NCBI GenBank assembly: GCA_003552745.1
Contig: PUOG01000369.1
Location: forward strand, 1-20,366
DNA: 20,366 nucleotides
Origin: Spirochaetaceae bacterium
GTDB lineage: Bacteria > Spirochaetota > Spirochaetia > DSM-27196 > SKKC01
Direction of reading: 5' to 3'
Part shown: positions 1-6,858 of the stretch, in pieces
Numbering within the stretch: the first letter of the stretch is position 1
Layout of the letters: each line of letters begins with the position of its first letter
Translations under genes and position numbers: made by a program
The notes under the pieces: generated by a model
The model's database searches: none
Seen by the model: only the letters and a program-made list of their open reading frames with translations
Told to the model about the DNA's origin: nothing

Positions 1-1102
1 CAACAAGTGCAAGTGCAATATCGGCGAGAAGGTTTCCGATCACCAGCAACCCGACGCCGTAGATCAGACTGCCTACGACGAGATAGAGGTCCTGACTGAG
101 CAACGCCTGCAACAGCACACTCCCAAGCCCCGGCCACGCAACTACTATCTCTACGAGCGCTGCGCCGCTCATTACGTTGCCCAACTGAAAACCGAGGATC
201 GTGATCATGGGATTGATCGCATTGCGCAGTGCGTGCATGTAGACGACCTTGTTCTCGGTCTGTCCTTTCGCGCGCGCGGTAACGATATACTGCTCGTTCA
301 TGATTTTGAGCATTTCGCCGCGCATGACCCTCGTCAGCGTAGCCATTATGCTCGTGCCGATTACCACCACCGGAATGATCATATGCCGCGCGATATCGAA
401 GAACTGTTGCGTCGCGGTCATATTCCGGAATCCGCTCGAAGTCATACCCCCGAGCGGCAGCCAGTTTCCCGTGGAAGAGACAAGATAGAGAAGCAGAAAT
501 GCAAGGAAGAAGTTCGGTATCGCCAGCCCGACGAACGCGAAGATCGAGACGAATTGATCCTTGACGTTGTACTGATTGGTGGCGGCGAATACGCCGGCGG
601 GAATACTGAGCACCCACGCGAATGCGAGGGAGGTGAGTGAAAGCAGGATGGTGTTCGCCGCTCGCTGACTCACAACGGCAAAGACCGGCGCTCGATAGGT
701 GCGAGAGAAGCCGAACTCGCCTTGTACGGCGTTTATCACGTACTGATAGAACTGCATGTACCACGGCTGATCGAGGCGAAACTGCTCGCGAAAGCGCTCG
801 AGTTGCTCGGGGCGAATATTGTCGCTGAGCTCCATCTGCGTGAACATGTCTCCCGGCGCGAGCTGTATGAGTGCGAACCCGATCGCAAGCACCGCGAGCA
901 GAACCGGAATCGCCTGGACCAGACGCCGGATGATGTACATGAGCATCGATGGACTGATCCAGAGGAGGCGAACCATCCACATCACCGCTTCGACGACGAA
1001 TATGGAGAAGAACACCCCCGAACCGCTCGTAACGAGCACGACGATCAGCACGAGATCGAGAGGTAACGTCAGACGCCAGTTGAACTGCTTCAGAGGATTC
1101 AT
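1..1102 (-). CDS. ABC transporter permease, DppB/OppB type (3' end cut by window edge)
   Basis: Inner-membrane permease of a peptide/nickel-type ABC importer, working with the binding protein encoded just upstream. Reading the minus strand from ATG at 1102 gives 367 open codons up to the window edge. The family core starts around residue 55 (MYIIRRLVQAIPVLL), followed by the typical LAPGD segment, a LDQPWYMQFYQY segment and the cytoplasmic coupling (EAA) loop ending ARAKGQTENKVVYMHALRNA, then WPGLGSVL. Only the last few residues should be missing. The start at 1102 has a good Shine-Dalgarno (GGAAGG, 8 nt spacing). It adds about 52 mostly hydrophobic residues before the usual family start, which would be the ATG at 946 or 940, where no Shine-Dalgarno is seen. 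The partner permease and ATPases presumably lie beyond the edge. Peptide versus other substrate cannot be told from the permease alone. Confidence 0.93.
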   Translation of the reverse strand, partial: MNPLKQFNWRLTLPLDLVLIVVLVTSGSGVFFSIFVVEAVMWMVRLLWISPSMLMYIIRRLVQAIPVLLAVLAIGFALIQLAPGDMFTQMELSDNIRPEQLERFREQFRLDQPWYMQFYQYVINAVQGEFGFSRTYRAPVFAVVSQRAANTILLSLTSLAFAWVLSIPAGVFAATNQYNVKDQFVSIFAFVGLAIPNFFLAFLLLYLVSSTGNWLPLGGMTSSGFRNMTATQQFFDIARHMIIPVVVIGTSIMATLTRVMRGEMLKIMNEQYIVTARAKGQTENKVVYMHALRNAINPMITILGFQLGNVMSGAALVEIVVAWPGLGSVLLQALLSQDLYLVVGSLIYGVGLLVIGNLLADIALALV

Positions 1103-1176
1103 CGATGTGACCTTCCAGTCGCGTTAACGCTCCCCCGCTTTCTTTGCGGCGCGGAGGAACGTAAACGCCGGTAACA

Positions 1177-1194
1177 CCCCCGGAAAACCGGAGG
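1177..1194 (-). other. Intercistronic stem-loop between binding-protein and permease genes
   Basis: On the minus strand CCTCCGG-TTTT-CCGGGGG can fold into a 7-bp stem (one G-U pair) with a four-base loop. It sits in the 115-nt gap after the binding-protein stop. There is no T-run after it, so it is not a classic terminator. Such hairpins often protect the 3' end of the binding-protein message so that it outnumbers the permease message; that role is inferred here. Confidence 0.45.
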
Positions 1195-1217
1195 CGCTAC
1201 CGAACGTACTGTGATCT

Positions 1218-3041
1218 TTACTGCGCGTAGATTCGATGCAGAATGTCGGTTATCTCGTAACCGTTGATCGGCTGCGGCATGACGTTACCGAACTCGCTGT
1301 CCACACCGGCCATGACCGCGGGGTTGAAGGTGTAGATCCAGGGTATCTGCTCGATCCAGATCTCCTGCAGGCGCCGATAACCCTCAGCGCGTTCATCTTC
1401 GTCGAGTGTGTAGTTCGCGTTGTACTCAGGGTGCCGACCGAACCAGACGTCGTCGACCTCGCGCTCCCAGTCGCGTCGCGGCTCTTCCTGCAGCGGTTCG
1501 ATCATGTGCAGGTTGCCGGAGCTGGGATAGACGTTGGCGCCGCTGATCGGATCGACCGAACCGGTCAGTCCGATGATAATCGCGTCCCAATCGAAACCGC
1601 CCGTAAGCTGCCCGACGATCGCGTTGAAGTCGCCCGGCTGGAAGTTCACTTCCACGCCGACTTCCGCAGCTTCCTGGGCAAACGCCTCTCCGATACCGAC
1701 CCGCTGGCTATTGTCGGAGTTGGTCTGCAGACGGAAACTGATACGATTGCCGTCGGGATCCTGTCGCCAGCCGTCGCCGTTCTGATCGACATAGCCGATC
1801 TCGTCGAGAAGGTCGGCAGCCCGGTCCGGGTCGTAGTGGTACGCAGCATCCGGCGAGCCTTCCCAGTAGAAGGGGCTGAACTGCGGTACGAAGCTGTATT
1901 GCGGATAGCCGAATCCGAAGGCGATATTGTTGATCAGCGTCTCGCGATCGACGAGATGCGCCATCGCCTGCCGGAACTCGTGAGTGCTCATCCACTCGAT
2001 TACGTGATCGTCCACCGGCGAATCGGGGTTCTGGTTGAAGGTAATGAACTGCGTCGAGGCGGCCGGACCGATATCGAGCAGAGTGACTCCGAGCTCATCC
2101 TGACGGTCGACAAGCACCGCGTAGTCTTCGCCGCGGAACGACGAGCTTCCCGAGCCGTAGGCGTCGATTTCGCCGGCGAGAAAGCGCTGCAGTGCCGTAT
2201 CGTTATCCGGAACGACGGTGAACTCGACCTCGTCGAGGTACGGAAGCTGGGTGCCGGCTTCATCGCTTTCCCAGTAGTACTCGTTGCGCTCGAGAATCAC
2301 GCGCTGGCCCGGAACGTAGTCGGCAACCACGAACGGTCCGCTGCCGACAATCGAGTCGACGTCGGTGTCCACACCCCAGTGCGCGTTCATCGCTTCGAAC
2401 CCCTCGTCTTCGAGGATCGGCTCGAGCACGTGTCGCGGGGCCGGCGGCAGGCCGCTGAGCGTAAGCAGGCCGGCGTACACCTCACCGACCGATACGCGCA
2501 CGGTCGAATCGTCGAGCGCTTCCCATTCGGCGAATTCATCGCCGACCATCTGCCCGGCGGTCATATTGCTCTCGACATCCGGATGGGTAACGATCTCCGA
2601 GCTGAAGACGAAATCGTGCGCGGTAATCGGCTCCCCGTCGCTCCAGCGCAGATCGTCACGCAGCGTGAACGTTACCGAAAGGTCGTCATCGGCGATTTCC
2701 CAGCCTTCGGCCATAGCCGGCTCGAACTCGAGCGAGTGCTGGTTTCTGCGCAGCAAGCCTGAGTTCAGGTTGTCGGTGATGACCGTCGAGGATGTCTCGG
2801 CGGCGATCCAGGCGTTAAAGGTACGCGGGTCGGTGGTGGTAGCGAGCGTCATGCTTCCGCCCTGCTCTCCGAGATCCCAGCCGGCATCGTGATCGATAGC
2901 TACGAGCCCTTCGAACTGCGAAACGGCTCCCTCTTCATCGACATCGATGACGTCCGGTTCCTCGGGCGCTCCGCCCGCGAAAAGAACGGCAGGAACCAGC
3001 AAGAGTGCCAGTACTGCCGACAGAAGTGTAAGCTTTCTCAT
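1218..3041 (-). CDS. Periplasmic solute-binding protein, family 5 (peptide/nickel ABC transporter)
   Basis: Extracytoplasmic substrate-binding protein of the ABC importer, 607 aa, slightly longer than most family members. The N-terminus is a Sec signal peptide (MRK, hydrophobic core 5-20, likely cut after LFA near residue 22). No lipobox Cys follows, so it is probably soluble in the periplasm rather than a lipoprotein. Family-5 hallmarks are visible: a segment around 130-145 with RDDLRWSDGEPITAHD, the strand with GSGPFVVADYVPGQ and LERNEYYW near 235-258, a central region with FRQAMAHLVDRETL, and a C-terminal lobe ending with the EIWIEQIPWIYTF segment. The mature protein is strongly acidic. 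The start is supported by GGAGG upstream of ATG 3041. It is the first gene of the transporter operon, 115 nt ahead of the permease. Peptide is the default substrate guess; sugars or nickel remain possible. Confidence 0.95.
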   Translation of the reverse strand: MRKLTLLSAVLALLLVPAVLFAGGAPEEPDVIDVDEEGAVSQFEGLVAIDHDAGWDLGEQGGSMTLATTTDPRTFNAWIAAETSSTVITDNLNSGLLRRNQHSLEFEPAMAEGWEIADDDLSVTFTLRDDLRWSDGEPITAHDFVFSSEIVTHPDVESNMTAGQMVGDEFAEWEALDDSTVRVSVGEVYAGLLTLSGLPPAPRHVLEPILEDEGFEAMNAHWGVDTDVDSIVGSGPFVVADYVPGQRVILERNEYYWESDEAGTQLPYLDEVEFTVVPDNDTALQRFLAGEIDAYGSGSSSFRGEDYAVLVDRQDELGVTLLDIGPAASTQFITFNQNPDSPVDDHVIEWMSTHEFRQAMAHLVDRETLINNIAFGFGYPQYSFVPQFSPFYWEGSPDAAYHYDPDRAADLLDEIGYVDQNGDGWRQDPDGNRISFRLQTNSDNSQRVGIGEAFAQEAAEVGVEVNFQPGDFNAIVGQLTGGFDWDAIIIGLTGSVDPISGANVYPSSGNLHMIEPLQEEPRRDWEREVDDVWFGRHPEYNANYTLDEDERAEGYRRLQEIWIEQIPWIYTFNPAVMAGVDSEFGNVMPQPINGYEITDILHRIYAQ

Positions 3042-3137
3042 GTACTTCCTCCCTGACGGAATAAAATGGTTGTGGGAAGAGGGTATCAGAGCCGTTCATC
3101 GTTGTGCAAGCGAAACTTATGAGCGGATCTCACAATG

Positions 3138-3153
3138 TTGTCGGTATTGACAA
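3138..3153. promoter_or_regulatory. Inverted repeat TTGTC-N6-GACAA, possible operator
   Basis: Perfect 5-bp arms (TTGTC at 3138-3142, GACAA at 3149-3153) around a 6-nt centre, overlapping a second small palindrome ACAATGTTGT at 3132-3141. It lies about 100 nt upstream of the transporter ATG and about 150 nt upstream of rex. Known Rex sites have the general form TTGTGA-N6-TCACAA; this one differs at the third inner position of each arm. Rex autoregulation is plausible but unproven. Confidence 0.3.
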
Positions 3154-3289
3154 TTCGGCCTACCGCAGCGTGGCTTGGACCCCGTGACAGCAGGTTTTAT
3201 TGCAAATGCACAGAGGATTATGTGATTGTGTTCCGATTTTCTCTGGCTTATTGCAGTATAAGTATATTAGGATAACGAAAACAACGGGT

Positions 3290-3294
3290 AGAGG
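3290..3294 (+). promoter_or_regulatory. Ribosome binding site that sets the rex start
   Basis: AGAGG ends 10 nt before ATG 3305. It supports starting Rex at MTEHIS rather than at the TTG at 3200, which is in the same open frame but has no ribosome binding site and would add 35 residues lacking family similarity. Confidence 0.6.
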
Positions 3295-3304
3295 TAATGG
3301 CAGA

Positions 3305-3970
3305 ATGACCGAGCATATTTCGGAAAACACGGTACTTCGACTGGCCCGATATCTCCGTGTACTCAATAAGCTGCGCTCCCTTGGATTCGTCAAGGTTTTC
3401 TCGAACAACCTCGGCGATGCGATCGGGGTCACCCCCGCGGTAGTCAGAAAGGACTTCTCGACGATCCAGATCCACGGCAACAAGCGCGGGGGCTACTCTA
3501 TCGATCATCTCATCGAAGAAATCTCGCGAATTCTCGGCAAGCGTACCGACCAGCCGGTCGTAATCGCCGGGTGCGGTCGTGTCGGTTCGGCACTGATGGA
3601 ATACACGGAGTTCTCGAAAGAAGGTATTCAGATCGTCGCCGGATTCGACAACGATCCGCAACGTCTGGATCCCGAAGGCGACATTCCGGTTTTCGATATC
3701 GCGGAATTGCCGGACTTTGTCGTGGAGAACCGGATCCGCGTGGGAGTCATCAGCGTCCCCGATAGCGCCGCTGCCGCGGTGTTCGAGTCTATGATGCAGG
3801 CGGGTATCCGCGGTTTTCTCAATTTCACAACTGTAGAGCTGAAGTGCGCCGGCAGATGTCCGGACACCGTCTGCGAACACGAATGCGTGGTTCACAATGT
3901 CAACATAAGCCTGGAGATCGAGAACCTGTTCTATCTCGTGCACCTGAAAAGCAGATTGCAGTCATCGTAG
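3305..3970 (+). CDS. rex: Redox-sensing transcriptional repressor Rex
   Basis: Homodimeric repressor that senses the NADH/NAD+ ratio and controls fermentation and respiration genes. It is 221 aa, against about 210-215 in the family. The N-terminal winged helix (about 10-75) carries the conserved GVTPAVVRKDFS recognition segment and the wing with GNKRGGY. The Rossmann domain follows, with the dinucleotide-binding GCGRVGSAL at 89-97 and the acidic residue of the second strand in VAGFDND (113-117). The C-terminal swapped helix is NVNISLEIENLFYLV (198-212). Unusually, where other Rex proteins have a short Pro/Val loop after the LNF strand, this one has a four-cysteine segment, C181-x3-C185-x4-C190-x3-C194. 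It is followed after 23 nt by a TPR-like gene on the same strand and faces the RNF/PFOR operon across a convergent junction. Target genes cannot be proven from this window. Confidence 0.95.
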   Translation: MTEHISENTVLRLARYLRVLNKLRSLGFVKVFSNNLGDAIGVTPAVVRKDFSTIQIHGNKRGGYSIDHLIEEISRILGKRTDQPVVIAGCGRVGSALMEYTEFSKEGIQIVAGFDNDPQRLDPEGDIPVFDIAELPDFVVENRIRVGVISVPDSAAAAVFESMMQAGIRGFLNFTTVELKCAGRCPDTVCEHECVVHNVNISLEIENLFYLVHLKSRLQSS

Positions 3971-3993
3971 GTGGTCACGCATACTGAGTCCAC

Positions 3994-4701
3994 ATGGCGG
4001 AATTACCGAGGATCGATTCGGCGCGAAACACGCCCGGGGAGGTGTTGAATCGCGCCGAGGAGATGGTCTTGCGCTACGAAGAGGGCTATACCCATATGCA
4101 GGAAGCGTTGCTCAGCCTCCGGCGCGAGCTCTCCTTTTTTCACGACCCGCTCGAACAGGCGTACTGGATGGCGCGTGCGGAGTTTCTTCTCGGCTCTCTG
4201 AAACGCTCTATTGGGGACCGGCGCGCGGCTGACGCCTTTTTTCAGCGCTCGCTGCATTTCGCCGAGGAAGCACTGGCAAGACGAGAGTTCAGCGACGGAT
4301 TCCGAATCCTCGCCGACTCTCTCGGCCAGCTCCTGACTCTGCGCGGCATTCTGTTTCAACTTTCAAACGGGCTGCGGGCACGCGATGCCGCGATCATGGC
4401 GCTCGAGCTGGACTGGAGCAATCTGCGGGCACATGTCAGTGTCGGCGCATACTATCTCAATGCTCCCGAGGTCGCCGGAGGCGATGTCGAGTACGCGACC
4501 GGAATCCTTTCGAACGTCGTCGCGGACAAAAGATCGACCGCGGTCGAACGATTTCTCGCCTACAGTTTTCTCGCTCTCGGCTACGATGAGCTCGATGAAC
4601 GCAGGCGGTCGCACGACTCATACCGAAAGGCCGCCGAAATCTTCCCACGTAATCCATGGCTTACCAGTATCGCTGCAGAGATCGACGCCCCCCCGGTGTA
4701 G
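3994..4701 (+). CDS. Helical TPR-like protein of unknown function
   Basis: Predicted soluble, nearly all-helical protein of 235 aa with no signal peptide or membrane segment. Helix pairs with TPR spacing are visible at about 52-95 (YWMARAEFLLGSLKRS, then AFFQRSLHFAEEAL) and at 185-220 (FLAYSFLALGYDELDE, then HDSYRKAAEIFPRNP). The segment YYLNAPEVAGGDVEYA (153-168) resembles the LNAP..GGD turn seen in TatT-type TPR proteins of spirochaete TRAP transporters, but those are lipoproteins and this one is not. It begins 23 nt after the rex stop with no strong ribosome binding site, so it may be translated from the rex transcript. Function is not recognised; a scaffold or adaptor role is only a guess from the fold. 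Confidence 0.8.
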   Translation: MAELPRIDSARNTPGEVLNRAEEMVLRYEEGYTHMQEALLSLRRELSFFHDPLEQAYWMARAEFLLGSLKRSIGDRRAADAFFQRSLHFAEEALARREFSDGFRILADSLGQLLTLRGILFQLSNGLRARDAAIMALELDWSNLRAHVSVGAYYLNAPEVAGGDVEYATGILSNVVADKRSTAVERFLAYSFLALGYDELDERRRSHDSYRKAAEIFPRNPWLTSIAAEIDAPPV

Positions 4702-4743
4702 GGCTCAGTTCGGTCCCTTTCCGGTACGTTGTCTCGCTCTTTC

Positions 4744-5115
4744 TCAACAGCCGCAACTCCGCTGTGCTGCGGCCGAGGAGGCATAATCGAAGCCGAGCCG
4801 CTCGCTTATCACCGTGTTGCAGCGCTGAAGCATCTCTCCCGCCTGTACCTGCGCCTCGGAGAGCTCCTTCGTCACATCGTGACCGTTCACCTTCTGCTCG
4901 AGCTCGCGCAGCTCCGCAACGTCGTCCTCGGCAAGTGTCCCCTCGCTCTGCTTTCCTCGTAACTCATGAACCAGTCGCGTGTACTCCACCCGCAGTGCGT
5001 ACAGCTCGCTGTTTCCCTCGAACGCCTCCCGCGCTTCGAAGAAGCGGCGAATAACACGTTCCCGGCGAACGACGCCGGCGAACTTTTTCGCTGAATCTCT
5101 CAGTGCTGCTTCCAT
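4744..5115 (-). CDS. YlbF-family protein with C-terminal CGC (second of a pair)
   Basis: Small helical protein of 123 aa related to the YlbF/YmcA (Ric) family. It has the family's long helical hairpin, with FFEAREAFEGNSELYALRVEY near 25-45, an acidic helix AEDDVAELRELEQKV, and the closing helix EMLQRCNTVISERLGFDY. The C-terminus is Ser-Cys-Gly-Cys (C121, C123), with one more Cys at 99. In Bacillus subtilis the YlbF-YmcA-YaaT complex holds [4Fe-4S] clusters through such cysteines and acts with RNase Y; that knowledge is transferred only by family. The gene follows its paralogue after a 15-nt gap (AAGGA about 9 nt before the ATG) and is the last gene of the long minus-strand train, ending 42 nt from the convergent TPR gene. 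No terminator hairpin is visible at that junction. Confidence 0.85.
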   Translation of the reverse strand: MEAALRDSAKKFAGVVRRERVIRRFFEAREAFEGNSELYALRVEYTRLVHELRGKQSEGTLAEDDVAELRELEQKVNGHDVTKELSEAQVQAGEMLQRCNTVISERLGFDYASSAAAQRSCGC

Positions 5116-5130
5116 ACGTTACTGTCCTTA

Positions 5131-5535
5131 TCAGTGACACCCGCACGAGGAGGGGCGGACCATCGCGGCGAGGTCAAATCCCAGCTCATCGCTCATTATT
5201 GCGTTCAGTTCCTGCATCTCCTCAACGAGCGCCGATTGGGATTCGCGGTATCGGGCGATTGTTTCATTCGCGTTCATCTCGCGTTCGAGACGCTCGAGCT
5301 CCGCCCTGTCCTGCTCGCGGACGCCGCCCCACTGCCCGGCAGCCTGAACGTAGTTGTTACGGCGCTGGTACTCAGCGAAAAGCGCCATTGCCTCCGCATC
5401 GTGCTGCAACGCTTCGTAAGCTGCCTGGTACTCGCGATACGCAGCACCGGAGGCGATCGCATTCGCGTACTCTGCGGCAGCCTCCTCGATTGCGGTGCTC
5501 TCGCCCTGTTTCGCGATATCAGTCGTGTCGGACAT
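5131..5535 (-). CDS. YlbF-family protein with C-terminal CGCH (first of a pair)
   Basis: Helical protein of 134 aa, paralogous to the next gene. Shared features are the alanine-rich first helix with YANAIASGAAYREYQAAYEAL, the ALFAEYQRRNNYVQ helix, the acidic ELERLEREMN turn, and the terminal helix ending with LGFDLAAM before the tail SSCGCH (C131, C133). The tail cysteines are the only ones in the protein, which points to a metal or thiol role. The start chosen is ATG 5535, which has GGAGG 5 nt upstream; an in-frame ATG at 5547 would add four residues but has no ribosome binding site. The gene begins 20 nt after the Mrp/ApbC stop, so the two are surely co-transcribed. Function in this organism is unknown; a Fe-S-bearing Ric-like role is the leading idea. 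Confidence 0.87.
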   Translation of the reverse strand: MSDTTDIAKQGESTAIEEAAAEYANAIASGAAYREYQAAYEALQHDAEAMALFAEYQRRNNYVQAAGQWGGVREQDRAELERLEREMNANETIARYRESQSALVEEMQELNAIMSDELGFDLAAMVRPSSCGCH

Positions 5536-5540
5536 CGATT

Positions 5541-5545
5541 CCTCC
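5541..5545 (-). promoter_or_regulatory. Ribosome binding site deciding the YlbF start
   Basis: GGAGG on the minus strand lies 5 nt before ATG 5535. It overlaps the alternative ATG at 5547, which argues that translation begins at 5535. Confidence 0.65.
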
Positions 5546-5555
5546 ATCGTTGAAT

Positions 5556-6698
5556 CTACAGCGGATGTCTCGCCCGCACCGCCTCGGCCACCGCGTTAAT
5601 CGCGGCAGCCTGCTCACTCTGCGGTTCGGCGAGCACGTAGGGAGTACCTGCATCGCCCCACTGCCGAATTCCGGCGAACAGCGGTATCGCTCCGAGAAAA
5701 GCGACACCGAGGTTTTCGGCAGCGCGCGCGCCGCCTCCGGTATCGAAAATATCCTCCCGGTGCCCGCAATTCGGACAGACATAGTAACTCATGTTCTCGA
5801 CGAGTCCGGTAATCGGTACATTCACCTTCTCGAACATCTGCTGTGCTCGGTTCGCGTCGGCGAGCGCGAGGTTCTGCGGCGTTGTGACGATCACCGCTCC
5901 GGATATCGGCAGCGTCTGTACGAGAGTCAGCTGAACATCGCCGGTGCCGGGAGGAAGATCGAACACGAGATAGTCGAGCTCGCCCCACGCTACTTCCTTG
6001 ATGAACTGCCCGACCGCACCGCTGGCCATGGGACCACGCCAGATAAACGGGGCGTTCTCCTCGGCGAGAAACCCGATCGACATCACCGAAAGGCCGTGCG
6101 CCGAAAGGGGGATGATCTGTTGCTCTTCATCGACTCGCGGCTGTTCGTTGACATGGAGCATGATCGGGAGGCTGGGGCCGTAGACGTCGGCATCGAGAAT
6201 CCCGACCTTCGCACCGTCTCGGGCCAGCGCTGCAGCGAGATTCACTGCGACGGTCGACTTGCCTACGCCGCCCTTGCCGCTCGCCACTGCGATCGTATAC
6301 TTGACCGCCTTCATGGAGTCGGGGGGACCGCCCTGCGCGGCAGCACCCTGCCGGCCGGAGGTCGCACGGCCACGCGCACCTCCACCTGCACCGGCAGCAC
6401 CACTCGACGCTCCCGTCTCGCCCGCCTCCGCGGAATCGTTCTCCCCGGCTGAGCGGTACGCGAGCACGACCTCGATACTCGAGACATCGGGGAAGGCCGC
6501 GCGTAACGCCTTCTCGCAGTCGTCCCGGAGATCGCGCTTCAACGGCGTCGGTGGCGCGCTTACAGTCATGAGAACCTCGACGGCGTCGTCGGAGGTTTCG
6601 ACCGAGGTCACGTATCCGAGCGTCACTACGTCCTTTCGCCGTGCCGGGTCCTCCACTTCGCCCAGCACTCGGTAGACAGCATTGTTATCGAGTTCCAT
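5556..6698 (-). CDS. Mrp/ApbC-type P-loop ATPase, iron-sulfur cluster carrier
   Basis: Cytoplasmic ATPase that carries and delivers [4Fe-4S] clusters to apoproteins. It is 380 aa from ATG 6698. An N-terminal MIP18/DUF59 domain (1-80) is followed by a low-complexity Gly/Ala/Ser linker (about 86-127) and the Mrp ATPase domain. The deviant Walker A GKGGVGKST is at 141-149, the DADVYGPS switch at 169-176, the FDLPPGTGD motif at 246-254, and the cluster-binding CPNC at 308-311. The reading frame stays open upstream to 6824, but domain homology begins right at 6698, so the upstream part is taken as leader. No strong ribosome binding site is seen, which leaves the start less certain. It follows the FNR gene after 160 nt and precedes the YlbF pair. 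Its position at the end of an RNF/PFOR operon fits a role in supplying clusters to those enzymes. Confidence 0.93.
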   Translation of the reverse strand: MELDNNAVYRVLGEVEDPARRKDVVTLGYVTSVETSDDAVEVLMTVSAPPTPLKRDLRDDCEKALRAAFPDVSSIEVVLAYRSAGENDSAEAGETGASSGAAGAGGGARGRATSGRQGAAAQGGPPDSMKAVKYTIAVASGKGGVGKSTVAVNLAAALARDGAKVGILDADVYGPSLPIMLHVNEQPRVDEEQQIIPLSAHGLSVMSIGFLAEENAPFIWRGPMASGAVGQFIKEVAWGELDYLVFDLPPGTGDVQLTLVQTLPISGAVIVTTPQNLALADANRAQQMFEKVNVPITGLVENMSYYVCPNCGHREDIFDTGGGARAAENLGVAFLGAIPLFAGIRQWGDAGTPYVLAEPQSEQAAAINAVAEAVRARHPL

Positions 6699-6738
6699 AG
6701 GTGTTACGTAGAGTAGCGCCTCACGGCGGTTCGTGAAA

Positions 6739-6748
6739 GGGGGGGGGG
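6739..6748 (-). repeat. Ten-base homopolymeric C tract upstream of mrp (G10 on plus strand)
   Basis: An uninterrupted run of ten C on the coding strand, 40 nt before the mrp ATG. Tracts of this length are prone to slipped-strand changes. It lies in the leader if mrp starts at 6698, or inside the frame if a start further upstream is used. Confidence 0.8.
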
Positions 6749-6770
6749 TGATGGGTGAACGAGCGGCGCA

Positions 6771-6790
6771 GGCGAGCGGCAGCGCTCGCC
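6771..6790 (-). other. GC-rich stem-loop between the FNR and mrp genes
   Basis: Perfect 7-bp inverted repeat GGCGAGC (6771-6777) and GCTCGCC (6784-6790) with a 6-nt loop, 68 nt after the FNR stop. No T-run follows on the minus strand, so it is not a typical terminator. It may be a pause, processing or stability element; the rest of the 160-nt gap shows nothing else clear except the C tract. Confidence 0.45.
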
Positions 6791-6858
6791 GGCCGGTCCC
6801 GGTCGAACGCCACCCCGGCGTCAAACTACGATCGTCGCGCTGTCCGCGCCGCCCTTAC

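Larger units (their letters stand above)
3042..3304. promoter_or_regulatory. Divergent intergenic region between the binding-protein gene and rex
   Basis: This 263-nt stretch must carry promoters for both directions. For rex the best visible -10 candidates are TATAAG (3257-3262) and TATATT (3263-3268), both without a good -35. For the transporter a weak TTGCAC / N18 / TACCCT pair can be read on the minus strand about 30-65 nt before its ATG. An imperfect cluster of inverted repeats lies at 3130-3153: TCACAA, then ACAA-TG-TTGT, then TTGTC-N6-GACAA. These are AT-rich TTGT/ACAA half-sites of the kind Rex recognises, but they do not match the full Rex consensus. Assignment is by inspection only. 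Confidence 0.4.

Noticed and set aside
1236..2762. Long plus-strand open frame (508 codons) opposite the binding-protein gene
   Set aside because: Arg/Val/His-rich translation without family motifs, fully antisense to a clear binding-protein gene; a product of GC-rich codon bias.
4702..4743. Terminator in the convergent junction between the TPR gene and the last ylbF
   Set aside because: The 42 nt show no inverted repeat with a usable stem or a T-run; transcripts may overlap.
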